From NCBI RefSeq assembly GCF_002532045.1, contig NZ_NWTG01000019.1, forward strand, positions 85,382 to 149,381: a stretch of DNA of 64,000 nt, given 5' to 3'. A model generated the notes under the pieces. It saw only the letters and a program-made list of their open reading frames with translations, had not been told where the DNA came from and did not search any database. The DNA is from Bradyrhizobium sp. C9. GTDB lineage: Bacteria; Pseudomonadota; Alphaproteobacteria; Rhizobiales; Xanthobacteraceae. The translations under genes and the position numbers were made by a program. Of the stretch, positions 27,901 through 37,797 are shown piece after piece (the stretch's first letter is position 1; each line of letters begins with the position of its first letter).

Positions 27901-28214
27901 ATCGACTATGCCGCGACTGCCGCATTGGAACGGGCGCTCAAGGTCGCCCCCGACGAGAGCGGCAGGCTGAGCCTCGCTTTGGCGGAATGGCGCGACCAGG
28001 CCGCTGATACCCTGCTGGCGGCCTATCGCGAGACCGTGGCCGGCCAGCGGCTGTGGCCCACTGAGGCCAGGGCGGCCGACCGCCTGCTCAACTTTTTCCT
28101 GCTTGAGAAAGCCTTCTACGAGATCGAGTATGAGCTGGCCAACCGGCCGGATTGGCTCCGCGTCCCACTGACTGGCCTGTTGAGACTCCTGGCCCAACAG
28201 CCGCACGAGGTTGT

Positions 28215-28218
<4 letters not shown>
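24913..28218 (+). CDS. treS: Trehalose synthase fused to maltokinase
   Basis: A 1101-residue two-enzyme fusion. Residues ~20-560 are TreS (GH13), which interconverts trehalose and maltose, with Asp218 in GFRLDAIPYLC, Glu260 in LLAEANQWPED and Asp326 in RNHDELTLE. Residues ~600-1100 form a maltokinase (Pep2/Mak) domain with HHGDLHLGQLLVV and the metal-binding IIDFDGGPGRT; it makes maltose-1-phosphate for GlgE. ATG 24913 has an AAGGAG site. The stop overlaps the glgB start (ATGA). Fusing both steps would channel maltose to the kinase; such fusions are known in many proteobacteria. Confidence 0.96.
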
Positions 28219-30362
<2,144 letters not shown>

Positions 30363-30365
30363 TTG

Positions 30366-32438
30366 ATGCGACTGACCGGGGGTACGTCCGCACGGCTCGG
30401 TGCAAGCTGGGACGGCAGAGGCACCAATTTTGCGCTGTTCTCGGCGAATGCGGAGAAGGTGGAGCTGTGCCTGTTCGACGGCCAGGGCCGCCGCGAGCTC
30501 GAGCGGATCGAGATGCCGGAGCGCACCGAGGACGTCTGGCACTGCTATCTCAACGACGTCTCGCCGGGCCAACTCTACGGCTATCGCGTCTACGGGCCCT
30601 ACGCACCGGAGCGCGGCCACCGCTTCAACGCCAACAAGCTGCTGCTCGATCCCTACGCCAAGCGGCTGGCCGGCCGGCTGGTGTGGAGCGATGCGCATTT
30701 CGCCTATCGCACCGGCAGTGCGCGCGAGGATCTCTCGTTCGACCGGCGCGACAATGCCCGCGGCATGCCGAAGGCCGTGGTGGTCGACGAGACCTTCAAC
30801 TGGGGCCGCCGCGAGATCCGGCCGCACGTTCCCTGGCAAGACACCATCATCTACGAGGCCCACGTCAAGGGCCTGACGCAGAAGCGCGAGGATGTGCCGC
30901 CGAACCTGCGCGGCACCTATGGCGGGCTGTCGTCGCCGGCGATGATCGACCACCTCAAGCGGCTCGGCGTCACCACCATCGAGCTGCTGCCGATCCACGG
31001 CCTGATCGACGACCGCGTCCTGGTCGAGAAGAAGCTCGCCAATTACTGGGGCTACAACACCATCGCCTTCTTCGCGCCGGAGGCACGCTACGCCCAGGAC
31101 AATGCGCTGGACTCGTTCCGCACCACGGTGGCGCGGCTGCACGATGCCGGCATCGAGGTGCTGCTCGACGTCGTCTACAACCACACCGCCGAGGGCAACC
31201 ATATGGGCCCGACGCTGTGCTTCCGCGGCATCGACAACGCCTCCTACTACTGGCTGAACCGCGAGAACCCGCGCTTCTACGACGACTTCACCGGCTGCGG
31301 CAGCTCGGTCAATCTCACCCATCCGCGCGTGCTGCAGATGGTGATGGATTCGCTGCGCTACTGGGTAGAGGTCTGCCATGTCGACGGCTTCCGCTTCGAT
31401 CTCGCCACGACCCTGGCGCGCGGACCCAACGGGTTCGATCGCAACCATCCCTTCCTCGCCGCGATCCGCCAGGATCCGGTGCTGGCGACCGCCAAGATGG
31501 TCGCGGAGCCCTGGGACCTCGGTCTCGGCGGCTACCAGGTCGGCGCGTTTCCGTCGCAATGGTCGGAGTGGAACGACCGCTATCGCAGCGCGATGCGGCG
31601 CTACTGGAGCGGCGAAGGCAGCCTGATCGGCGATATATCCGGCCGCATGACGGCGTCCTCGGATCTGTTTCACCACGACAATCGCGCGACCCGCGCCAGC
31701 GTCAATCACATCACGGTGCATGACGGCTTCACGCTCGCCGATCTCTTCAGCTACAACGAAAAGCACAATGAGGCCAATGGCGAGGACAATCGCGACGGCT
31801 CCAACGACAACCACAGCAACAATTGCGGCCATGAAGGCCCGACCGACGATCCCGCCATCATCGCGCTGCGCCGCCAGCTCAGGAAAAACGCGCTGGCCTG
31901 CCTGCTGCTCGCACAGGGCACGCCGCTGATCCTCGCCGGCGACGAAGTCGCCAACACGCAAGCCGGCAACAACAACGCCTATTGCCAGGACAACGAAACC
32001 GGCTGGATCGGCTGGGAGAACCTCGGCACCGACGACGACGCTATCGCCTTCATCGGTCATCTCACCGCGCTCCGCCAGCGCTTCGGCCAGATCCGCTGCC
32101 AGAGCTGGCTCGACGGCCGCCGCGCCGACGGCAGCTATGGCGTGATCTGGCTGACGCCATCAGCGGAGGAGATGAAGGAGTCCGATTGGAAATTCCCTGA
32201 AAGCCGGTTCCTCGCCTACGTGCTGGGGCCGATGGAACCTGGGCAGGCGCCGATCTTTATCGTGCTGAATGCCGCGCCGCAGGAGATCGTGTTCAGGATG
32301 CCGAGGATGGCGGAATACAGGAGCTGGCAGCAGGTCTTGAACACGACCAAGGCCGAACAAACGACTGAGCAGTTCGCAGCCGGCGCCGACACCACGGCAC
32401 CGCCGCGCTCGGTGCTGGCATTTGCAGGCTCCGCATGA
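30366..32438 (+). CDS. glgX: Glycogen debranching enzyme GlgX (isoamylase type)
   Basis: Hydrolyses alpha-1,6 branch linkages, releasing short linear maltodextrins that TreY or MalQ can use. 690 residues: an N-terminal CBM48-like domain (RLGASWDGRGTNFALFSANAEKVELCLFD), then a GH13_11 barrel with Asp345 (GFRFDLATTL), Glu381 (AEPWDLG) and Asp453 (TVHDGFTLADL). ATG 30366 is the family's start; a TTG lies just before it. The 3' end overlaps treZ by four bases. In many bacteria glgX-treY-treZ are linked, as here. Confidence 0.95.
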   Translation: MRLTGGTSARLGASWDGRGTNFALFSANAEKVELCLFDGQGRRELERIEMPERTEDVWHCYLNDVSPGQLYGYRVYGPYAPERGHRFNANKLLLDPYAKRLAGRLVWSDAHFAYRTGSAREDLSFDRRDNARGMPKAVVVDETFNWGRREIRPHVPWQDTIIYEAHVKGLTQKREDVPPNLRGTYGGLSSPAMIDHLKRLGVTTIELLPIHGLIDDRVLVEKKLANYWGYNTIAFFAPEARYAQDNALDSFRTTVARLHDAGIEVLLDVVYNHTAEGNHMGPTLCFRGIDNASYYWLNRENPRFYDDFTGCGSSVNLTHPRVLQMVMDSLRYWVEVCHVDGFRFDLATTLARGPNGFDRNHPFLAAIRQDPVLATAKMVAEPWDLGLGGYQVGAFPSQWSEWNDRYRSAMRRYWSGEGSLIGDISGRMTASSDLFHHDNRATRASVNHITVHDGFTLADLFSYNEKHNEANGEDNRDGSNDNHSNNCGHEGPTDDPAIIALRRQLRKNALACLLLAQGTPLILAGDEVANTQAGNNNAYCQDNETGWIGWENLGTDDDAIAFIGHLTALRQRFGQIRCQSWLDGRRADGSYGVIWLTPSAEEMKESDWKFPESRFLAYVLGPMEPGQAPIFIVLNAAPQEIVFRMPRMAEYRSWQQVLNTTKAEQTTEQFAAGADTTAPPRSVLAFAGSA

Positions 32439-34186
32439 GCGCCCAGCATTTCGGCCCTGAGCTGACACCTGATGGCACGCGCTTCCGGCTCTGGGCGCCA
32501 GCGGCCAAGCGCGTCGATCTCCTGCTCGACAGACCGCATACACTCACGCGCGATGCCGCCGGCTGGTACATCGCCGAGATCGCAGGCGCGCGCGCTGGTA
32601 CGCGCTACAAATTCCGCGTCGATGACGAGGTCGATGTGCCCGACCCGGCCGCCGCGTTCCAGCCGAACGACGTGTTCAGCCCGAGCGAGGTGATCGATCA
32701 CTCAGCTTTCGAATGGCGCGCGACCGACTGGCGCGGCCGTCCCTGGCATGAGGCCGTCATTCTCGAGGCCCATGTCGGGACCTTCACGCCGGAGGGCACC
32801 TACCGCGCCATGATCGACAAGCTCGATCATCTGGTGGCAACCGGCATCACCGCGCTCGAACTGATGCCGCTGGCGGATTTCGCAGGCAAGCGCAACTGGG
32901 GCTATGACGGCGTGCTGTGGTACGCGCCGGACTGCGCCTATGGCCGCCCCGAAGACCTCAAGACCCTGATCGACGAAGCGCATCTGCGCGGGTTGATGGT
33001 GATGCTCGACGTGGTCTACAACCATTTCGGCCCGGAGGGGAATTACCTCGGCCGCTATGCGCCCTCCTTCTTCAGCGACGCGCATACGCCGTGGGGCAGC
33101 GCAATCGATTATCGCGTGCCCGAGGTGCGGGCATTTGCGATCGGCAGCGTCGTGAGCTGGCTGCGCGACTATCGGTTCGACGGACTGCGCTTCGACGCGG
33201 TCAACACCATCGTCGAAGCCGGCGAAATCTCCATCCTGCATGACTTCAGCAAGGCTGCCGGCAAGCTCGCCACCGAGACCGGGCGGCACATCAACCTCGT
33301 GCTCGAGAACGGCGACAACATCGCAAGCCTGCTCGATGCCGCCGAGGACCCGCCGCACGGCAAGTTCCGCGGCCAGTGGAACGACGACTATCATCACGCC
33401 TGGCATGTGCTGCTGACCGGAGAAACCCAGGGCTACTACGGCGACTACAAGGCGCCGAAGCAGGACCTCGCGCGGGCGCTGTCGTCGGGCTACATCTACC
33501 AGGGCGAAGTCTCGGCGTTCTGGGGCGGCAAGGCCCGCGGCGAACCGAGCGGCGCGCTGTCGCCGATCTGCTTCATCAACTTCCTGCAGAACCACGACCA
33601 GATCGGCAACCGGCCGCTCGGCGATCGCCTCGAGAGCATCGCAAAGCCGCAGGCGATCGAGGCGGCGCTGGCGGTCACATTGATCGCGCCGACCACGCCG
33701 ATGCTGTTCATGGGCGAGGAATGGGGCGCGACGACCCCCTTCCCGTTCTTCTGCGATTTCAAGGGCGACCTCGCCAACGCCGTCCGCGCCGGCCGGCGCA
33801 AGGAATTCGCCTGGGCCTATGCCAAATATGGCGACGACATTCCCGATCCGCTTGCCGAGGAGACGGTGCGATCGGCCGTGCTCGACTGGGCGGCGCTTGG
33901 CCACGATCCCGCCCGCGCGCGGCTGACGTTGGTGCGCGACCTGCTCGCCGTGCGCCGGCGCGAGATCACGCCGCGGCTCATCGGGGCACGCTTCGGCGGT
34001 GACCGCGTCACGGGCGATCTGTTGTCCGCGCATTGGCGGATGGGCGACGGCCGCACGCTGTGGCTGGCGGCCAATCTGTCGGATCGGGATATTACCGGCG
34101 CAACGGAAGCGAAGGGAACTGTGATCTGGGGCGGCGCGTTGTCGAGCGACCTCCCCGGCTGGGCGGTGCGCTGGCACATCGGATAG
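32435..34186 (+). CDS. treZ: Malto-oligosyltrehalose trehalohydrolase
   Basis: Cleaves the maltooligosyltrehalose made by TreY to give free trehalose. 583 residues: an N-terminal CBM48-type domain (PDGTRFRLWAPAAKRVDLLL), then a GH13_10 barrel with Asp254 (GLRFDAVNTI), Glu291 (LVLENGDN) and Asp388 (LQNHDQIGNR). Start ATG 32435 overlaps the glgX stop (ATGA). It is followed by treY after four bases, the standard pair for trehalose formation from glucan. Confidence 0.95.
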   Translation: MSAQHFGPELTPDGTRFRLWAPAAKRVDLLLDRPHTLTRDAAGWYIAEIAGARAGTRYKFRVDDEVDVPDPAAAFQPNDVFSPSEVIDHSAFEWRATDWRGRPWHEAVILEAHVGTFTPEGTYRAMIDKLDHLVATGITALELMPLADFAGKRNWGYDGVLWYAPDCAYGRPEDLKTLIDEAHLRGLMVMLDVVYNHFGPEGNYLGRYAPSFFSDAHTPWGSAIDYRVPEVRAFAIGSVVSWLRDYRFDGLRFDAVNTIVEAGEISILHDFSKAAGKLATETGRHINLVLENGDNIASLLDAAEDPPHGKFRGQWNDDYHHAWHVLLTGETQGYYGDYKAPKQDLARALSSGYIYQGEVSAFWGGKARGEPSGALSPICFINFLQNHDQIGNRPLGDRLESIAKPQAIEAALAVTLIAPTTPMLFMGEEWGATTPFPFFCDFKGDLANAVRAGRRKEFAWAYAKYGDDIPDPLAEETVRSAVLDWAALGHDPARARLTLVRDLLAVRRREITPRLIGARFGGDRVTGDLLSAHWRMGDGRTLWLAANLSDRDITGATEAKGTVIWGGALSSDLPGWAVRWHIG

Positions 34187-34190
34187 CACA

Positions 34191-36974
34191 ATGCCTCCGG
34201 CGATCCCGATCGCAACCTACCGACTGCAACTCACTGCCGATTTCGACTTCGATGCCGCCGCCGCGGTGGCGCCGTATCTGAAGGCGCTCGGCATCAGCCA
34301 TGTCTATGCCTCGCCGTTCATGAAGGCGCGCAAGGGCTCGACCCACGGCTATGACGTCGTCGACCACACCAAATTCAATCCGGAACTTGGCGGCGAAGCA
34401 GGCTTTGCGCGGTTTAGCGATGCGTTGAAGCAGAACGACCTCGGCCTGATCCTGGATTTCGTGCCGAACCATGTCGGCGTGCACTTTGCTGATAATCCGT
34501 GGTGGCTCGACGTGCTGGAATGGGGACCGGTGTCGCCGCACGCGGTCTCCTTCGACATCGACTGGGATCTCTTGCCCTATCGCGCGCGCGGCGGCGTGCT
34601 GCTGCCGATCCTCGGCTCGTCCTATGGCCAGGCGCTGGAGCGCGGCGAGATCGAGCTGCGCTACGACGCGGGCGAAGGCAGTTTCTCTGCGTGGTATTTC
34701 GAGCACCGCCTGCCGATCGCACCGGAGCGCTATGGCGAGGTGCTGCGAACCCTCGTCCGTGAAGCCGGTGCGGAAGACAGTCCGGCCGGACGCGCGCTGC
34801 TCGAACTCGCCGCGAGGTATCGCGGGCTGCGTCACCCGAACCGCAAGGAAGCGCCGGCCCTGAAGGCCGCGATCCAGGCGATCGAGGGCAGCTCCGAGAT
34901 CATCGCCCGCGGGCTCGATGCCTATCGCACCAGTGAGGATCGGCCGACACAGACGCTGGCACTGCATCATCTTCTGGAACGCCAGCACTACAAGCTCGGC
35001 CACTGGCGGCTTGCTTCCAGCGACATCAACTATCGACGCTTTTTCGACGTCAATACGCTGGCCGGCCTCAGGGTCGAGGACGCCGCCACATTCGAGGCCA
35101 GCCACAGCCTCGTGAAGCGGCTGATCGCGGAGGACCGGCTGCAAGGCTTGCGGCTCGACCATATCGACGGCCTGCGCGACCCCGCCCAGTATTTCCAGCG
35201 CCTGCGCCGCCTGATCCGCTCCGCGCAGGGCGCCAAGGCAAAGCCGCTCTACATCGTGATCGAGAAGATCCTCGGCGAGGACGAGAGGCTGACGAAATTC
35301 AGCGGCGTCCATGGCACCACCGGCTATGAGTGGATGAACACGATCAGCCAAGTGCTGGTCGACGGCGGCGGACTCGATCCGCTCAACGAGATCTGGCGCC
35401 AGGTCAGCAACCAGTCACCGAATTTGACGCCGGTGCTGCGCGCGGCCAAGCGCCGCGTGCTGGAGACCTTGCTGACCAGCGAATTCACCGTGCTGGCGCG
35501 GCTGCTCGCGCGCATTGCCAGCGGGCACTATTCGACGCGCGACTTCTCCGCCGACAGCCTGCGGCAGGCGCTCGAACTCTATGTGCTGCACTTTCCGGTC
35601 TATCGCACCTATCTCACCGCCTCGGGACCGGCCGCGCATGACCGCGCGCTGATCAGCGCGACCATCGAGCGGGCCCGCGCCGACTGGTTCGCCGCGGACG
35701 AAGGCATCTTCGACTTCCTGCGCGATGCCCTGACCATGGACCTCCTGAAACCGGGCCGGCCGCCGCACAGCGCGCCGCGGGTGCGCCGCTTCGCGCTGAA
35801 GGTCCAACAATTCACCGGGCCGATGATGGCGAAGTCGCTGGAGGACACCACGTTCTACCGTTACCACCGCCTGCTCGCGCTCAACGAGGTCGGCGGCGAT
35901 CCGGCGGCCGGCGCGATCGCGCCCGAGACCTTCCATGCCATGATGCAGGCCCGCGCCCGCGAATGGCCCCACGGCATGACGGCGACCGCGACCCACGACA
36001 CCAAGCGCGGCGAGGACGCCCGTGCCCGGATCATGGTGCTGGCGGAAATCCCCGGCGAATGGACCAGCGCGGTGGCGCGCTGGAAGGTGCTGAACGCGCC
36101 CCATCTGGTGCTCGACGGCGAGGCGCGCGCACCCTCGGCGACGTTCGAATACATGCTGTATCAGGCCCTGCTCGGCGCCTGGGATCCGGACGACCGATCG
36201 CTGGTTGGACGCATCCAGGCCTATGCCCTGAAGGCCGCGCGCGAGGGCAAGCAGGAGACCAGCTGGCTCAATCCGCACGAAGCTTACGAGGCGGGTGTAA
36301 AGACCTTCATCGCGCGGATCCTCGATCGCAACGCCTCTCCCGAATTCCTCGATGCGCTGGACACGCTGGCAGAGCGCATCGAGCTGATCGGCGCGTTGAA
36401 TTCACTGAGCCAGATCACCCTGAAGGCGACGATGCCGGGCGTACCGGATTTCTACCAGGGCACCGAGAGCTGGGATCTCTCGCTTGTTGACCCCGACAAC
36501 CGCCGTCCGGTCGATTTCGCCGCACGCGCGGACCTGCTTGCCGCACTGGAGACGCCGGACTGGGACGCACTGGCGCAAGATTGGCGCGATGGCCGCCTGA
36601 AGTTCGCATGGACGCGGCATCTGCTGCAGCTGCGCAGCGAAATGGCCGACGTCTTCACCAGTGGCAGCTACGAACCGCTCGCCGTAACCGGCCCGCATAG
36701 CGATCATGTCATTGCTTTCGCGCGACGCCATGGCCGCGAGGCGGTCATCGTCGCGGTGGCGAAATCATTTGCCCCGTTCACGCAGGGCGGACGCAGCTGG
36801 CCGCGCGCTGAGGCCTTTGAAGGCGAGATCGACCTGACCGGATATGCGGTCCCGGGCGGCGACAGCACAAATCAGCTCTCGACGCTGTTCGCCGAGCTGC
36901 CGGTCGCGGTGCTGAAGGCGAAGACCACGGCGGGCGTGAAGCACGCCGCTGGGCGTATCCGCGCGCGCAGCTAG
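34191..36974 (+). CDS. treY: Malto-oligosyltrehalose synthase
   Basis: Isomerises the reducing-end alpha-1,4 bond of maltodextrins to alpha-1,1, giving maltooligosyltrehalose for TreZ. 927 residues, GH13_26. Asp323 (GLRLDHIDGLRDP), Glu358 (IVIEKILGEDE) and Asp603 (THDTKRGEDARAR) are in the expected catalytic positions; the opening TYRLQLTADFDFDAA and YASPFMKARKGSTHGYDVVD are typical. It is the last gene of the plus-strand cluster and ends nine bases from the convergent PHA-system gene. Confidence 0.96.
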   Translation: MPPAIPIATYRLQLTADFDFDAAAAVAPYLKALGISHVYASPFMKARKGSTHGYDVVDHTKFNPELGGEAGFARFSDALKQNDLGLILDFVPNHVGVHFADNPWWLDVLEWGPVSPHAVSFDIDWDLLPYRARGGVLLPILGSSYGQALERGEIELRYDAGEGSFSAWYFEHRLPIAPERYGEVLRTLVREAGAEDSPAGRALLELAARYRGLRHPNRKEAPALKAAIQAIEGSSEIIARGLDAYRTSEDRPTQTLALHHLLERQHYKLGHWRLASSDINYRRFFDVNTLAGLRVEDAATFEASHSLVKRLIAEDRLQGLRLDHIDGLRDPAQYFQRLRRLIRSAQGAKAKPLYIVIEKILGEDERLTKFSGVHGTTGYEWMNTISQVLVDGGGLDPLNEIWRQVSNQSPNLTPVLRAAKRRVLETLLTSEFTVLARLLARIASGHYSTRDFSADSLRQALELYVLHFPVYRTYLTASGPAAHDRALISATIERARADWFAADEGIFDFLRDALTMDLLKPGRPPHSAPRVRRFALKVQQFTGPMMAKSLEDTTFYRYHRLLALNEVGGDPAAGAIAPETFHAMMQARAREWPHGMTATATHDTKRGEDARARIMVLAEIPGEWTSAVARWKVLNAPHLVLDGEARAPSATFEYMLYQALLGAWDPDDRSLVGRIQAYALKAAREGKQETSWLNPHEAYEAGVKTFIARILDRNASPEFLDALDTLAERIELIGALNSLSQITLKATMPGVPDFYQGTESWDLSLVDPDNRRPVDFAARADLLAALETPDWDALAQDWRDGRLKFAWTRHLLQLRSEMADVFTSGSYEPLAVTGPHSDHVIAFARRHGREAVIVAVAKSFAPFTQGGRSWPRAEAFEGEIDLTGYAVPGGDSTNQLSTLFAELPVAVLKAKTTAGVKHAAGRIRARS

Positions 36975-36983
36975 CGTCGCGCG

Positions 36984-37292
36984 TCAGCGCTTGGTCAGCA
37001 GCAACTGCCCGCTCTTCTGAATGGCGGCCTGCGCGACCTCGGCGAAGCGTTGCAGCAGCCACGGCAGCGTCACCTCCAGGCGCACATGGCTATCCTCGAC
37101 ATCGAGATGTCCCGCCGCGACCTGCCCCAGCGCGCGGACGCGAAAACTCATGCGGTTATTCTCCCAGCGCTCCTCGTCGACGGTCATGACCGGCACGTTC
37201 GCCGCTGCGCGCGACAGGCCTGTCTTCAAGCGGCGCATGGCCTCGTCGCGGCCGAGGCTGTGGGGGATCGAGACGATCAACGGAGCCGACAT
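36984..37292 (-). CDS. Polyhydroxyalkanoic acid system family protein
   Basis: A 102-residue small protein of the PHA_gran_rgn family, often encoded near polyhydroxyalkanoate genes. It begins with the family's hallmark IVSIPHSLGRDEAMRRLK and includes HVRLEVTLPWLLQRFAEV near the C-terminus. ATG 37292 is preferred because a GGAGGAG site lies upstream. No PHA synthase or phasin gene is present in the window, so the link to carbon storage is by family and by the adjacent glucan locus only. Confidence 0.88.
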   Translation of the reverse strand: MSAPLIVSIPHSLGRDEAMRRLKTGLSRAAANVPVMTVDEERWENNRMSFRVRALGQVAAGHLDVEDSHVRLEVTLPWLLQRFAEVAQAAIQKSGQLLLTKR

Positions 37293-37380
37293 CGCGGTGC
37301 ACTCCTCCATGGATTCCGTTGATGTAGTTCTGTTCCAACGCAAATGGAAGATCACACAGTTTTATCGCGCCGCTCAAACC

Positions 37381-37405
37381 GGAACCTTCATAGTTGCGGG
37401 TTGTT
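37381..37405 (+). promoter_or_regulatory. Possible EcfG-type promoter of the DUF3309 gene
   Basis: GGAAC, 16 bases, TGTT: one mismatch from GGAAC-N16-CGTT. It lies 53 bases upstream of the DUF3309 start, a normal promoter distance. Confidence 0.45.
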
Positions 37406-37457
37406 TCTCCTCCCGAAGGGCAGCGACGACAGGCCCGCGGGGCTGAGGAGGACTGAG

Positions 37458-37622
37458 ATGTCACTTGGAACGATCATTCTTATCATTCTGGTCATCGCGC
37501 TGCTTGGCGGCTTCAGCGGCCTCGGCGGCGGACCGTTCTACGGCACCGGCTATTACGGCGGCGGCGGTCTCGGCCTCGTGATCGTGATCCTGCTGATCCT
37601 GCTCCTGCTGGGACGCCTGTAG
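37458..37622 (+). CDS. DUF3309 family hydrophobic mini-protein
   Basis: A 54-residue protein with the typical DUF3309 layout: a hydrophobic segment (MSLGTIILIILVIALLGGF), a glycine/tyrosine-rich centre (GGGPFYGTGYYGGGG), and a second hydrophobic segment ending LLLLLGRL. It is probably a membrane hairpin; function is unknown. ATG 37458 follows a GAGGAGGA ribosome site. A near-consensus EcfG promoter lies upstream, which would make it a stress gene. Confidence 0.88.
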   Translation: MSLGTIILIILVIALLGGFSGLGGGPFYGTGYYGGGGLGLVIVILLILLLLGRL

Positions 37623-37662
37623 CCCGCGCAACTACGTGCGCGCACTAACCACATCACGACTG

Positions 37663-37686
37663 CATCACCCGCGCATGCGGGTGATG
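37663..37686. terminator. Hairpin downstream of the DUF3309 gene
   Basis: A perfect 10-bp stem (catcacccgc) with a 4-base loop lies 40 bases after the DUF3309 stop and before the convergent ligD end. It is a plausible terminator or mRNA-end structure. Confidence 0.5.
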
Positions 37687-37737
37687 TGGTATTCCAGAGG
37701 CGCCGATGATTGAACCGATAAGCCGCGGCGTACTGGA

Positions 37738-37757
37738 TACCCCGCTTTCGCGGGGTA
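37738..37757. repeat. REP-like palindrome between convergent genes
   Basis: A perfect 8-bp stem (taccccgc) with the loop tttc sits in a 'tactggataccccgc...gcggggtacgacg' setting. This is the kind of extragenic palindrome scattered through Bradyrhizobium genomes. It may also serve as a two-way terminator for the DUF3309 gene and ligD. Confidence 0.6.
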
Positions 37758-37797
37758 CGACGATAAAGCCAGCGGCACAAGCTTGCCTGAATGTTTG

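Noticed and set aside
25105..28206. A 1033-codon minus-strand frame across treS
   Set aside because: Antisense by-product; TreS and maltokinase motifs are on the plus strand.
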